Assembly: GCA_022575985.1 (NCBI GenBank)
Contig: JAKSXM010000238.1
Coordinates: forward strand, 10,682,001-10,746,000
Reading direction: 5' to 3'
DNA length: 64,000 bases
Source: Anagrus nilaparvatae
Lineage: Eukaryota; Arthropoda; Insecta; Hymenoptera; Mymaridae
Within the stretch, counting starts at the first letter, position 1. Each line of letters starts with the position of its first letter. Under the pieces are notes generated by a model. That model was not told the DNA's origin, did not search any database, and was given only the letters and a program-made list of their open reading frames with translations. The position numbers were made by a program, and so were the translations under genes. Positions 49,351 to 63,960 of this stretch are shown here, piece by piece.

Positions 49351-52300
49351 TCTAAAAATACAATATTTTTGATACCTATTTAAAATTTTATATCTTGTTT
49401 TTTTATTTCTCAGGCCTTTTGGACTGTATTTGTTAAGGTTTTTCTCTATTTTACATATTTTTTCTTTATAAGTAAACTTGTTTTTTTAAAAATTTTAACC
49501 TATTCAAATGGTTTCATGAAAGTGGATCCACCTTTTCTAAATATACAATAATTTTAATACTTTTTTAATTTATTTATATCTTGTTTTTTAATTACGCTGG
49601 CCTGAAGGGCCGTATTTGTTTTAGTTTTCCTCTACGTAGAATATTCTCTTATTATTAGTAAACTTGGTTTATAAAAATTTTAACCAATTCAAATGGTTTC
49701 ATGCAAGTAGATCCAAAGATTCTAAAAATACAATATTTTTGATACCTATTTAAATTTTTATATCTTGTTTTTTTATTTCTCAGGCCTTTTGGACTGTATT
49801 TGTTAAGGTTTTTCTCTATTTTACATATTTTTTCTTTATAAGTAAACTTGTTTTTTTTAAATTTTAACCTATTCAAATGGTTTCATGAAAGTGGATCCAC
49901 CTTTTCTAAATATACAATAATTTTAATACTTTTTTAATTTATTTATATCTTGTTTTTTAATTACGCTGGCCTGAAGGGCCGTATTTGTTTTAGTTTTCCT
50001 CTACGTAGAATATTCTCTTATTATTAGTAAACTTGGTTTATAAAAATTTTAACCAATTCAAATGGTTTCATGCAAGTAGATCCAAAGATTCTAAAAATAC
50101 AATATTTTTGATACCTATTTAAATTTTTATATCTTGTTTTTTTATTTCTCAGGCCTTTTGGACTGTATTTGTTAAGGTTTTTCTCTATTTTACATATTTT
50201 TTCTTTATAAGTAAACTTGTTTTTTTAAAAATTTTAACCTATTCAAATGGTTTCATGAAAGTGGATCCACCTTTTCTAAATATACAATAATTTTAATACT
50301 CTTTTAATTTATTTATATCTTGTTTTTTAATTACGCTGGCCTGAAGGGCCGTATTTGTTTTAGTTTTCCTCTACGTAGAATATTCTCTTATTATTAGTAA
50401 ACTTGGTTTATAAAAATTTTAACCAATTCAAATGGTTTCATGCAAGTAGATCCAAAAATTCTAAAAATACAATATTTTTGATACCTATTTAAATTTTTAT
50501 ATCTTGTTTTTTTATTTCTCAGGCCTTTTGGACTGTATTTGTTAAGGTTTTTCTCTATTTTACATATTTTTTCTTTATAAGTAAACTTGTTTTTTTAAAA
50601 ATTTTAACCTATTCAAATGGTTTCATGAAAGTGGATCCACCTTTTCTAAATATACAATAATTTTAATACTTTTTTAATTTATTTATATCTTGTTTTTTAA
50701 TTACGCTGGCCTGAAGGGCCGTATTTGTTTTAGTTTTCCTCTACGTAGAATATTCTCTTATTATTAGTAAACTTGGTTTATAAAAATTTTAACCAATTCA
50801 AATGGTTTCATGCAAGTAGATCCAAAGATTCTAAAAATACAATATTTTTGATACCTATTTAAATTTTTATATCTTGTTTTTTTATTTCTCAGGCCTTTTG
50901 GACTGTATTTGTTAAGGTTTTTCTCTATTTTACATATTTTTTCTTTATAAGTAAACTTGTTTTTTTTTTAATTTTAACCTATTTAAATGGTTTCATGAAA
51001 GTGGATCCACCTTTTCTAAATATACAATAATTTTAATACTTTTTTAATTTATTTATATCTTGTTTTTTAATTACGCTGGCCTGAAGGGCCGTATTTGTTT
51101 TAGTTTTCCTCTACGTAGAATATTCTCTTATTATTAGTAAACTTGGTTTATAAAAATTTTAACCAATTCAAATGGTTTCATGCAAGTAGATCCAAAGATT
51201 CTAAAAATACAATATTTTTGATACCTATTTAAATTTTTATATCTTGTTTTTTTATTTCTCAGGCCTTTTGGACTGTATTTGTTAAGGTTTTTCTCTATTT
51301 TACATATTTTTTCTTTATAAGTAAACTTGTTTTTTTTTTAAATTTTAACCTATTCAAATGGTTTCATGAAAGTGGATCCACCTTTTCTAAATATACAATA
51401 ATTTTAATACTTTTTTAATTTATTTATATCTTGTTTTTTAATTACGCTGGCCTGAAGGGCCGTATTTGTTTTAGTTTTCCTCTACGTAGAATATTCTCTT
51501 ATTATTAGTAAACTTGGTTTATAAAAATTTTAACCAATTCAAATGGTTTCATGCAAGTAGATCCAAAGATTCTAAAAATACAATATTTTTGATACCTATT
51601 TGAATTTTTATATCTTGTTTTTTTATTTCTCAGGCTTTTTGGACTGTATTTGTTAAGGTTTTTCTCTATTTTACATATTTTTTCATTATAAGCAAACTTG
51701 TTTTATAAAAATTTTAACCTATTCAAATGGTTTCATGAAAGTGGATCCACCTTTTCTAAATATACAATAATTTTAATACTTATTTAATTTATTTATATCT
51801 TGTTTTTTAATTACGCTGGCCTGAAGGGCCGTATTTGTTTTAGTTTTCCTCTACGTAGAATATTCTATTATTATTAGTAAATTTGGTTTATAAAAATTTT
51901 AACCAATTCAAATGGTTTCATGCAAGTAGATCCAAAGATTCTAAAAATACAATATTTTTGATACCTATTTAAATTTTTATATCTTGTTTTTTTATTTCTC
52001 AGGCCTTTTGGACTGTATTTGTTAAGGTTTTTCTCTATTTTACATATTTTTTCATTATAAGTAAAGTTGTTTTATAAAAATTTTAACCTATTCAAATGGT
52101 TTTATGAAAGTGGATCCACCTTTTCTAAATATACAATAATTTTAATACTTTTTTAATTTATTTATATCTTGTTTTTTAATTACGCTGGCCTGAAGGGCCG
52201 TATTTGTTTTAGTTTTCCTCTACGTAGAATATTCTCTTATTATTAGTAAACTTGGTTTATAAAAATTTTAACCAATTCAAATGGTTTCATGCAAGTAGAT

Positions 52301-55300
52301 CCAAAGATTCTAAAAATACAATATTTTTGATACCTATTTGAATTTTTATATCTTGTTTTTTTATTTCTCAGGCTTTTTGGACTGTATTTGTTAAGGTTTT
52401 TCTCTATTTTACATATTTTTTCATTATAAGCAAACTTGATTTATAAAAATTTTAACCTATTCAAATGGTTTCATGAAAGTGGATCCACCTTTTCTAAATA
52501 TACAATAATTTTAATACTTATTTAATTTATTTATATCTTGTTTTTTAATTACGCTGGCCTGAAGGGCCGTATTTGTTTTAGTTTTCCTCTACGTAGAATA
52601 TTCTATTATTATTAGTAAATTTGGTTTATATAAATTTTAACCAATTCAAATGGTTTCATGCAAGTAGATCCAAAGATTCTAAAAATACAATATTTTTGAT
52701 ACCTATTTAAATTTTTATATCTTGTTTTTTTATTTCTCAGGCCTTTTGGACTGTATTTGTTAAGGTTTTTCTCTATTTTACATATTTTTTCTTTATAAGT
52801 AAACTTGTTTTTTTAAAAATTTTAACCTATTCAAATGGTTTCATGAAAGTGGATCCACCTTTTCTAAATATACAATAATTTTAATACTTTTTTAATTTAT
52901 TTATATCTTGTTTTTTAATTACGCTGGCCTGAAGGGCCGTATTTGTTTTAGTTTTCCTCTACGTAGAATATTCTCTTATTATTAGCAAACTTGGTTTATA
53001 AAAATTTTAACCAATTCAAATGGTTTCATGCAAGTAGATCCAAAGATTCTAAAAATACAATATTTTTGATACCTATTTAAATTTTTATATCTTGTTTTTT
53101 TATTTCTCAGGCCTTTTGGACTGTATTTGTTAAGGTTTTTCTCTATTTTACATATTTTTTCTTTATAAGTAAACTTGTTTTTTTAAAAATTTTAACCTAT
53201 TCAAATGGTTTCATGAAAGTGGATCCACCTTTTCTAAATATACAATAATTTTAATACTTTTTTAATTTATTTATATCTTGTTTTTTAATTACGCTGGCCT
53301 GAAGGGACGTATTTGTTTTAGTTTTCCTCTACGTAGAATATTCTCTTATTATTAGTAAACTTGGTTTATAAAAATTTTAACCAATTCAAATGGTTTCATG
53401 CAAGTAGATCCAAAGATTCTAAAAATACAATATTTTTGATACCTATTTAAATTTTTATATCTTGTTTTTTTATTTCTCAGGCTTTTTGGACTGTATTTGT
53501 TAAGGTTTTTCTCTATTTTACATATTTTTTCATTATAAGTAAACTTGTTTTATAAAAATTTTAACCTATTCAAATGGTTTCATGAAAGTGGATCCACCTT
53601 TTCTAAATATACAATAATTTTAATACTTATTTAATTTATTTATATCTTGTTTTTTAATTACGCTGGCCTGAAGGGCCGTATTTGTTTTACTTTTCCTCTA
53701 CGTAGAATATTCTATTATTATTAGTAAATTTGGTTTATAAAAATTTTAACCAATTCAAATGGTTTCATGCAAGTAGATCCAAAGATTCTAAAAATACAAT
53801 ATTTTTGATACCTATTTAAATTTTTATATCTTGTTTTTTTATTTCTCAGGCCTTTTGGACTGTATTTGTTAAGGTTTTTCTCTATTTTACATATTTTTTC
53901 TTTATAAGTAAACTTGTTTTTTTAAAAATTTTAACCTATGCAAATGGTTTCATGAAAGTGGATCCACCTTTTCTAAATATACAATAATTTTAATACTTTT
54001 TTAATTTATTTATATCTTGTTTTTTAATTACGCTGGCCTGAAGGGCCGTATTTGTTTTAGTTTTCCTCTACGTAGAATATTCTCTTATTATTAGTAAACT
54101 TGGTTTATAAAAATTTTAACCAATTCAAATGGTTTCATGCAAGTAGATCCAAAGATTCTAAAAATACAATATTTTTGATACCTATTTAAATTTTTATATC
54201 TTGTTTTTTTATTTCTCAGGCCTTTTGGACTGTATTTGTTAAGGTTTTTCTCTATTTTACATATTTTTTCTTTATAAGTAAACTTGTTTTTTTTTAAATT
54301 TTAACCTATTCAAATGGTTTCATGAAAGTAGATCCACCTTTTCTAAATATACAATAATTTTAATACTTTTTTAATTTATTTATATCTTGTTTTTTAATTA
54401 CGCTGGCCTGAAGGGCCGTATTTGTTTTAGTTTTCCTCTACGTAGAATATTCTCTTATTATTAGTAAACTTGGTTTCTAAAAATTTTAACCAATTCAAAT
54501 GGTTTCATGCAAGTAGATCCAAAGATTCTAAAAATACAATATTTTTGATACCTATTTAAATTTTTATATCTTGTTTTTTTATTTCTCAGGCCTTTTGGAC
54601 TGTATTTGTTAAGGTTTTTCTCTATTTTACATATTTTTTCTTTATTAGTAAACTTGTTTTTTTAAAAATTTTAACCTATTCAAATGGTTTCATGAAAGTG
54701 GATCCACCTTTTCTAAATATACAATAATTTTAATACTTTTTTAATTTATTTATATCTTGTTTTTTAATTACGCTGGCCTGAAGGGCCGTATTTGTTTTAG
54801 TTTTCCTCTACGTAGAATATTCTCTTATTATTAGTAAACTTGGTTTATAAAAATTTTAACCAATTCAAATGGTTTCATGCAAGTAGATCCAAAGATTCTA
54901 AAAATACAATATTTTTGATACCTATTTGAATTTTTATATCTTGTTTTTTTATTTCTCAGGCTTTTTGGACTGTATTTGTTAAGGTTTTTCTCTATTTTAC
55001 ATATTTTTTCATTATAAGCAAACTTGTTTTATAAAAATTTTAACCTATTCAAATGGTTTCATGAAAGTGGATCCACCTTTTCTAAATATACAATAATTTT
55101 AATACTTATTTAATTTATTTATATCTTGTTTTTTAATTACGCTGGCCTGAAGGGCCGTATTTGTTTTAGTTTTCCTCTACGTAGAATATTCTATTATTAT
55201 TAGTAAATTTGGTTTATAAAAATTTTAACCAATTCAAATGGCTTCATGCAAGTAGATCCAAAGATTCTAAAAATACAATATTTTTGATACCTATTTAAAT

Positions 55301-58300
55301 TTTTATATCTTGTTTTTTTATTTCTCAGGCCTTTTGGACTGTATTTGTTAAGGTTTTTCTCTATTTTACATATTTTTTCATTATAAGTAAACTTGTTTTA
55401 TAAAAATTTTAACCTATTCAAATGGTTTTATGAAAGTGGATCCACCTTTTCTAAATATACAATAATTTTAATACTTTTTTAATTTATTTATATCTTGTTT
55501 TTTAATTACGCTGGCCTGAAGGGCCGTATTTGTTTTAGTTTTCCTCTACGTAGAATATTCTCTTATTATTAGTAAACTTGGTTTATAAAAATTTTAACCA
55601 ATTCAAATGGTTTCATGCAAGTAGATCCAAAGATTCTAAAAATACAATATTTTTGATACCTATTTAAATTTTTATATCTTGTTTTTTTATTTCTCAGGCT
55701 TTTTGGACTGTATTTGTTAAGGTTTTTCTCTATTTTACATATTATTTCATTATAAGTAAACTTGTTTTATAAAAATTTTAACCTATTCAAATGGTTTCAT
55801 GAAAGTGGATCTACCTTTTCTAAATATACAATAATTTTAATACTTATTTAATTTATTTATATCTTGTTTTTTAATTACGCTGGCCTGAAGGGCCGTATTT
55901 GTTTTACTTTTCCTCTACGTAGAATATTCTATTATTATTAGTAAATTTGGTTTATAAAAATTTTAACCAATTCAAATGGTTTCATGCAAGTAGATCCAAA
56001 GATTCTAAAAATACAATATTTTTGATACCTATTTAAATTTTTATATCTTGTTTTTTTATTTCTCAGGCCTTTTGGACTGTATTTGTTAAGGTTTTTCTCT
56101 ATTTTACATATTTTTTCTTTATAAGTAAACTTGTTTTTTTAAAAATTTTAACCTATTCAAATGGTTTCATGAAAGTGGATCCACCTTTTCTAAATATACA
56201 ATAATTTTAATACTTTTTTAATTTATTTATATCTTGTTTTTTAATTACGCTGGCCTGAAGGGCCGTATTTGTTTTAGTTTTCCTCTACGTAGAATAATCT
56301 CTTATTATTAGTAAACTTGGTTTATAAAAATTTTAACCAATTCAAATGGTTTCATGCAAGTAGATCCAAAAATTCTAAAAATACAATATTTTTGATACCT
56401 ATTTAAATTTTTATATCTTGTTTTTTTATTTCTCAGGCCTTTTGGACTGTATTTGTTAAGGTTTTTCTCTATTTTACATATTTTTTCTTTATAAGTAAAC
56501 TTGTTTTTTTAAAAATTTTAACCTATTTAAATGGTTTCATGAAAGTGGATCCACCTTTTCTAAATATACAATAATTTTAATACTTTTTTAATTTATTTAT
56601 ATCTTGTTTTTTAATTACGCTGGCCTGAAGGGCCGTATTTGTTTTAGTTTTCCTCTACGTAGAATATTCTCTTATTATTAGTAAACTTGGTTTATAAAAA
56701 TTTTAACCAATTCAAATGGTTTCATGCAAGTAGATCCAAAGATTCTAAAAATACAATATTTTTGATACCTATTTAAATTTTTATATCTTGTTTTTTTATT
56801 TCTCAGGCCTTTTGGACTGTATTTGTTAAGGTTTTTCTCTATTTTACATATTTTTTCTTTATAAGTAAACTTGTTTTTTTTTAAATTTTAACCTATTCAA
56901 ATGGTTTCATGAAAGTGGATCCACCTTTTCTAAATATACAATAATTTTAATACTTTTTTAATTTATTTATATCTTGTTTTTTAATTACGCTGGCCTGAAG
57001 GGCCGTATTTGTTTTAGTTTTCCTCTACGTAGAATATTCTCTTATTATTAGTAAACTTGGTTTATAAAAATTTTAACCAATTCAAATGGTTTCATGCAAG
57101 TAGATCCAAAGATTCTAAAAATACAATATTTTTGATACCTATTTAAATTTTTATATCTTGTTTTTTTATTTCTCAGGCCTTTTGGACTGTATTTGTTAAG
57201 GTTTTTCTCTATTTTACATATTTTTTCTTTATAAGTAAACTTGTTTTTTTAAAAATTTTAACCTATTCAAATGGTTTCATGAAAGTGGATCCACCTTTTC
57301 TAAATATACAATAATTTTTATACTTTTTTAATTTATTTATATCTTGTTTTTTAATTACGATGGCCTGAAGGGCCGTATTTGTTTTAGTTTTCCTCTACGT
57401 AGAATATTCTCTTATTATTAGTAAACTTGGTTTATAAAAATTTTAACCAATTCAAATGGTTTCATGCAAGTAGATCCAAAAATTCTAAAAATACAATATT
57501 TTTGATACCTATTTAAATTTTTATATCTTGTTTTTTTATTTCTCAGGCCTTTTGGACTGTATTTGTTAAGGTTTTTCTCTATTTTACATATTTTTTCTTT
57601 ATAAGTAAACTTGTTTTTTTAAAAATTTTAACCTATTCAAATGGTTTCATGAAAGTGGATCCACCTTTTCTAAATATACAATAATTTTAATACTTTTTTA
57701 ATTTATTTATATCTTGTTTTTTAATTACGCTGGCCTGAAGGGCCGTATTTGTTTTAGTTTTCCTCTACGTAGAATATTCTCTTATTATTAGTAAACTTGG
57801 TTTATAAAAATTTTAACCAATTCAAATGGTTTCATGCAAGTAGATCCAAAGATTCTAAAAATACAATATTTTTGATACCTATTTAAATTTTTATATCTTG
57901 TTTTTTTATTTCTCAGGCCTTTTGGACTGTATTTGTTAAGGTTTTTCTCTATTTTACATATTTTTTCTTTATAAGTAAACTTGTTTTTTTTTTAATTTTA
58001 ACCTATTCAAATGGTTTCATGAAAGTGGATCCACCTTTTCTAAATATACAATAATTTTAATACTTTTTTAATTTATTTATATCTTGTTTTTTAATTACGC
58101 TGGCCTGAAGGGCCGTATTTGTTTTAGTTTTCCTCTACGTAGAATATTCTCTTATTATTAGTAAACTTGGTTTATAAAAATTTTAACCAATTCAAATGGT
58201 TTCATGCAAGTAGATCCAAAGATTCTAAAAATACAATATTTTTGATACCTATTTAAATTTTTATATCGTGTTTTTTTATTTCTCAGGCTTTTTGGACTGT

Positions 58301-61300
58301 ATTTGTTAAGGTTTTTCTCTATTTTACATATTTTTTCATTATAAGTAAACTTGTTTTATAAAAATTTTAACCTATTCAAATGGTTTCATGAAAGTGGATC
58401 CACCTTTTCTAAATATACAATAATTTTAATACTTTTTTAATTTATTTATATCTTGTTTTTTAATTACGCTGGCCTGAAGGGCCGTATTTGTTTTAGTTTT
58501 CCTCTACGTAGAATATTCTCTTATTATTAGTAAACTTGGTTTATAAAAATTTTAACCAATTCAAATGGTTTCATGCAAGTAGATCCAAAGATTCTAAAAA
58601 TACAATATTTTTGATACCTAATTAAATTTTTATATCGTGTTTTTTTATTTCTCAGGCTTTTTGGACTGTATTTGTTAAGGTTTTTCTCTATTTTACATAT
58701 TTTTTTATTATAAGTAAACTTGTTTTATAAAAATTTTAACCTATTCAAATGGTTTTATGAAAGTGGATCCACCTTTTCTAAATATACAATAATTTTAATA
58801 CTTTTTTAATTTATTTATATCTTGTTTTTTTATTACGCTGGCCTGAAGGGCCGTATTTGTTTTAGTTTTCCTCTACGTAGAATATTCTCTTATTATTAGT
58901 AAACTTGGTTTATAAAAATTTTAACCAATTCAAATGGTTTCATGCAAGTAGATCCAAAGATTCTAAAAATACAATATTTTTGATACCTATTTAAATTTTT
59001 ATATCGTGTTTTTTTATTTCTCAGGCTTTTTGGACTGTATTTGTTAAGGTTTTTCTCTATTTTACATATTTTTTCATTATAAGTAAACTTGTTTTATAAA
59101 AATTTTAACCTATTCAAATGGTTTCATGAAAGTGGATCCACCTTTTCTAAATATACAATAATTTTAATACTTTTTTAATTTATTTATATCTTGTTTTTTA
59201 TTTACGCTGGCCTGAAGGGCCGTATTTGTTTTAGTTTTCCTCTACGTAGAATATTCTCTTATTATTAGTAAACTTGGTTTATAAAAATTTTAACCAATTC
59301 AAATGGTTTCATGCAAGTAGATCCAAAGATTCTAAAAATACAATATTTTTGATACCTATTTAAATTTTTATATCTTGTTTTTTTATTTCTCAGGCTTTTT
59401 GGACTGTATTTGTTAAGGTTTTTCTCTATTTTACATATTTTTTCATTATAAGTAAACTTGTTTTTTTAAAAATTTTAACCTATTCAAATGGTTTCATGAA
59501 AGTGGATCCACCTTTTCTAAATATACAATAATTTTAATACTTTTTTAATTTATTTATATCTTGTTTTTTAATTACGCTGGCCTGAAGGGCCGTATTTGTT
59601 TTAGTTTTCCTCTACGTAGAATATTCTCTTATTATTAGTAAACTTGGTTTATAAAAATTTTAACCAATTCAAATGGTTTCATGAAAGTAGATCCAAAGAT
59701 TCTAAAAATACAATATTTTTGATACCTATTTAAATTTTTATATCTTGTTTTTTTATTTCTCAGGCCTTTTGGACTGTATTTGTTAAGGTTTTTCTCTATT
59801 TTACATATTTTTTCTTTATAAGTAAACTTGTTTTTTTAAAAATTTTAACCTATTCAAATGGTTTCATGAAAGTGGATCCACCTTTTCTAAATATACAATA
59901 ATTTTAATACTTTTTTAATTTATTTATATCTTGTTTTTTAATTACGCTGGCCTGAAGGGCCGTATTTGTTTTAGTTTTCCTCTACGTAGAATATTCTCTT
60001 ATTATTAGTAAACTTGGTTTATAAAAATTTTAACCAATTCAAATGGTTTCATGCAAGTAGATCCAAAGATTCTAAAAATACAATATTTTTGATACCTATT
60101 TAAATTTTTATATCTTGTTTTTTTATTTCTCAGGCCTTTTGGACTGTATTTGTTAAGGTTTTTCTCTATTTTACATATTTTTTCTTTATAAGTAAACTTG
60201 TTTTTTTAAAAATTTTAACCTATTCAAATGGTTTCATGAAAGTGGATCCACCTTTTCTAAATATACAATAATTTTAATACTTTTTTAATTTATTTATATC
60301 TTGTTTTTTAATTACGCTGGCCTGAAGGGCCGTATTTGTTTTAGTTTTCCTCTACGTAGAATATTCTCTTATTATTAGTAAACTTGGTTTATAAAAATTT
60401 TAACCAATTCAAATGGTTTCATGCAAGTAGATCCAAAGATTCTAAAAATACAATATTTTTGATACCTATTTAAATTTTTATATCTTGTTTTTTTATTTCT
60501 CAGGCCTTTTGGACTGTATTTGTTAAGGTTTTTCTCTATTTTACATATTTTTTCTTTATAAGTAAGCTTGTTTTTTTAAAAATTTTAACCTATTCAAATG
60601 GTTTCATGAAAGTGGATCCACCTTTTCTAAATATACAATAATTTTAATACTTTTTTAATTTATTTATATCTTGTTTTTTAATTACGCTGGCCTGAAGGGC
60701 CGTATTTGTTTTAGTTTTCCTCTACGTAGAATATTCTCTTATTATTAGTAAACTTGGTTTATAAAAATTTTAACCAATTCAAATGGTTTCATGCAAGTAG
60801 ATCCAAAGATTCTAAAAATACAATATTTTTGATACCTATTTAAATTTTTATATCTTGTTTTTTTATTTCTCAGGCCTTTTGGACTGTATTTGTTAAGGTT
60901 TTTCTCTATTTTACATATTTTTTCTTTATAAGTAAGCTTGTTTTTTTAAAAATTTTAACCTATTCAAATGGTTTCATGAAAGTGGATCCACCTTTTCTAA
61001 ATATACAATAATTTTAATACTTTTTTAATTTATTTATATCTTGTTTTTTAATTACGCTGGCCTGAAGGGCCGTATTTGTTTTACTTTTCCTCTACGTGGA
61101 ATATTCTATTATTATTAGTAAATTTGGTTTATAAAAATTTTAACCAATTCAAATGGTTTCATGCAAGTAGATCCAAAGATTCTAAAAATACAATATTTTT
61201 GATACCTATTTAAATTTGTATATCTTGTTTTTTTATTTCTCAGGCCTTTTGGACTGTATTTGTTAAGGTTTTTCTCTATTTTACATATTTTTTCATTATA

Positions 61301-61699
61301 AGTAAACTTGTTTTATAAAAATTTTAACCTATTCAAATGGTTTTATGAAAGTGGATCCACCTTTTCTAAATATACAATAATTTTAATACTTTTTTAATTT
61401 ATTTATATCTTGTTTTTTAATTACGCTGGCCTGAAGGGCCGTATTTGTTTTAGTTTTCCTCTACGTAGAATATTCTCTTATTATTAGTAAACTTGGTTTA
61501 TAAAAATTTTAACCAATTCAAATGGTTTCATGCAAGTAGATCCAAAGATTCTAAAAATACAATATTTTTGATACCTATTTAAATTTTTATATCTTGTTTT
61601 TTTATTTCTCAGGCCTTTTGGACTGTATTTGTTAAGGTTTTTCTCTATTTTACATATTTTTTCTTTATAAGTAAACTTGTTTTTTTAAAAATTTTAACC

Positions 61700-63960
61700 T
61701 ATTCAAATGGTTTCATGAAAGTGGATCCACCTTTTCTAAATATACAATAATTTTAATACTTTTTTAATTTATTTATATCTTGTTTTTTAATTACGCTGGC
61801 CTGAAGGGCCGTATTTGTTTTAGTTTTCCTCTACGTAGAATATTCTCTTATTATTAGTAAACTTGGTTTCTAAAAATTTTAACCAATTCAAATGGTTTCA
61901 TGCAAGTAGATCCAAAGATTCTAAAAATACAATATTTTTGATACCTATTTAAATTTTTATATCTTGTTTTTTTATTTCTCAGGCCTTTTGGACTGTATTT
62001 GTTAAGGTTTTTCTCTATTTTACATATTTTTTCTTTATAAGTAAACTTGTTTTTTTAAAAATTTTAACCTATTCAAATGATTTCATGAAAGTGGATCCAC
62101 CTTTTCTAAATATACAATAATTTTAATACTTTTTTAATTTATTTATATCTTGTTTTTTAATTACGCTGGCCTGAAGGGCCGTATTTGTTTTAGTTTTCCT
62201 CTACGTAGAATATTCTCTTATTATTAGTAAACTTGGTTTATAAAAATTTTAACCAATTCAAATGGTTTCATGCAAGTAGATCCAAAGATTCTAAAAATAC
62301 AATATTTTTGATACCTATTTAAATTTTTATATCTTGTTTTTTTATTTCTCAGGCCTTTTGGACTGTATTTGTTAAGGTTTTTCTCTATTTTACATATTTT
62401 TTCTTTATAAGTAAACTTGTTTTTTTAAAAATTTTAACCTATTCAAATGGTTTCATGAAAGTGGATCCACCTTTTCTAAATATACAATAATTTTAATACT
62501 TTTTTAATTTATTTATATCTTGTTTTTTAATTACGCTGGCCTGAAGGGCCGTATTTGTTTTAGTTTTCCTCTACGTAGAATATTCTCTTATTATTAGTAA
62601 ACTTGGTTTCTAAAAATTTTAACCAATTCAAATGGTTTCATGCAAGTAGATCCAAAGATTCTAAAAATACAATATTTTTGATACCTATTTAAATTTTTAT
62701 ATCTTGTTTTTTTATTTCTCAGGCCTTTTGGACTGTATTTGTTAAGGTTTTTCTCTATTTTACATATTTTTTCTTTATAAGTAAACTTGTTTTTTTAAAA
62801 ATTTTAACCTATTCAAATGATTTCATGAAAGTGGATCCACCTTTTCTAAATATACAATAATTTTAATACTTTTTTAATTTATTTATATCTTGTTTTTTAA
62901 TTACGCTGGCCTGAAGGGCCGTATTTGTTTTAGTTTTCCTCTACGTAGAATATTCTCTTATTATTAGTAAACTTGGTTTATAAAAATTTTAACCAATTCA
63001 AATGGTTTCATGCAAGTAGATCCAAAGATTCTAAAAATACAATATTTTTGATACCTATTTAAATTTTTATATCGTGTTTTTTTATTTCTCAGGCTTTTTG
63101 GACTGTATTTGTTAAGGTTTTTCTCTATTTTACATTTTTTTTCATTATAAGTAAACTTGTTTTATAAAAATTTTAACCTATTCAAATGGTTTCATGAAAG
63201 TGGATCCACCTTTTCTAAATATACAATAATTTTAATACTTTTTTAATTTATTTATATCTTGTTTTTTAATTACGCTGGACTAAAGGGCCGTATTTGTTTT
63301 AGTTTTCCTCTACGTAGAATATTCTCTAATTATTAGTAAGCTTGGTTTATAAAAATTTTAATCAATTCAAATGGTTTCATGCAAGTAGATCCAAAGATTC
63401 TAAAAATACAATATTTTTGATACCTATTTAAATTTTTATATCTTGTTTTTTTATTTCTCAGGCTTTTTGGACTGTATTTGTTAAGGTTTTTCTCTATTTT
63501 ACATATTTTTTCATTATAAGTAAACTTGTTTTATAAAAATTTTAACCTATTCAAATGGTTTCATGAATTTGGATCCACCTTTTCTAAATATACAATAATT
63601 TTAATACTTTTTTAATTTATTTATATCTTGTTTTTTAATTACGCTGGACTAAAGGGCCGTATTTGTTTTAGTTTTCCTCTACGTAGAATATTCTCTAATT
63701 ATTAGTAAGCTTGGTTTATAAAAATTTTAATCAATTCAAATGGTTTCATGCAAGTAGATCCAAAGATTCTAAAAATACAATATTTTTGATACCTATTTAA
63801 ATTTTTATATCTTGTTTTTTTATTTCTCAGGCTTTTTGGACTGTATTTGTTAAGGTTTTTCTCTATTTTACATATTTTTTCATTATAAGTAAACTTGTTT
63901 TATAAAAATTTTAACCTATTCAAATGGTTTCATGAAATTGGATCCACCTTTTCTAAATAT
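61700..63960. repeat. Recent local duplications in the satellite
   Basis: Rare variants recur at one- or two-dimer spacing. GGTTTCTAAAAAT is near 61,865 and 62,605, and CAAATGATTTCATG near 62,075 and 62,815, both 740 bp apart. GCTGGACTAAAGGGCC with AGTAAGCTTGG occurs near 63,275 and 63,645, 370 bp apart. These mark unequal exchange between neighbouring units. Confidence 0.8.

Noticed and set aside
29000..49876. Open frames of 64-73 codons recurring once per satellite dimer, on both strands
   Set aside because: All open with TTG rather than ATG, sit at the same place across the monomer border, and are lost wherever a single variant occurs. They are chance products of the repeat, not a protein family.
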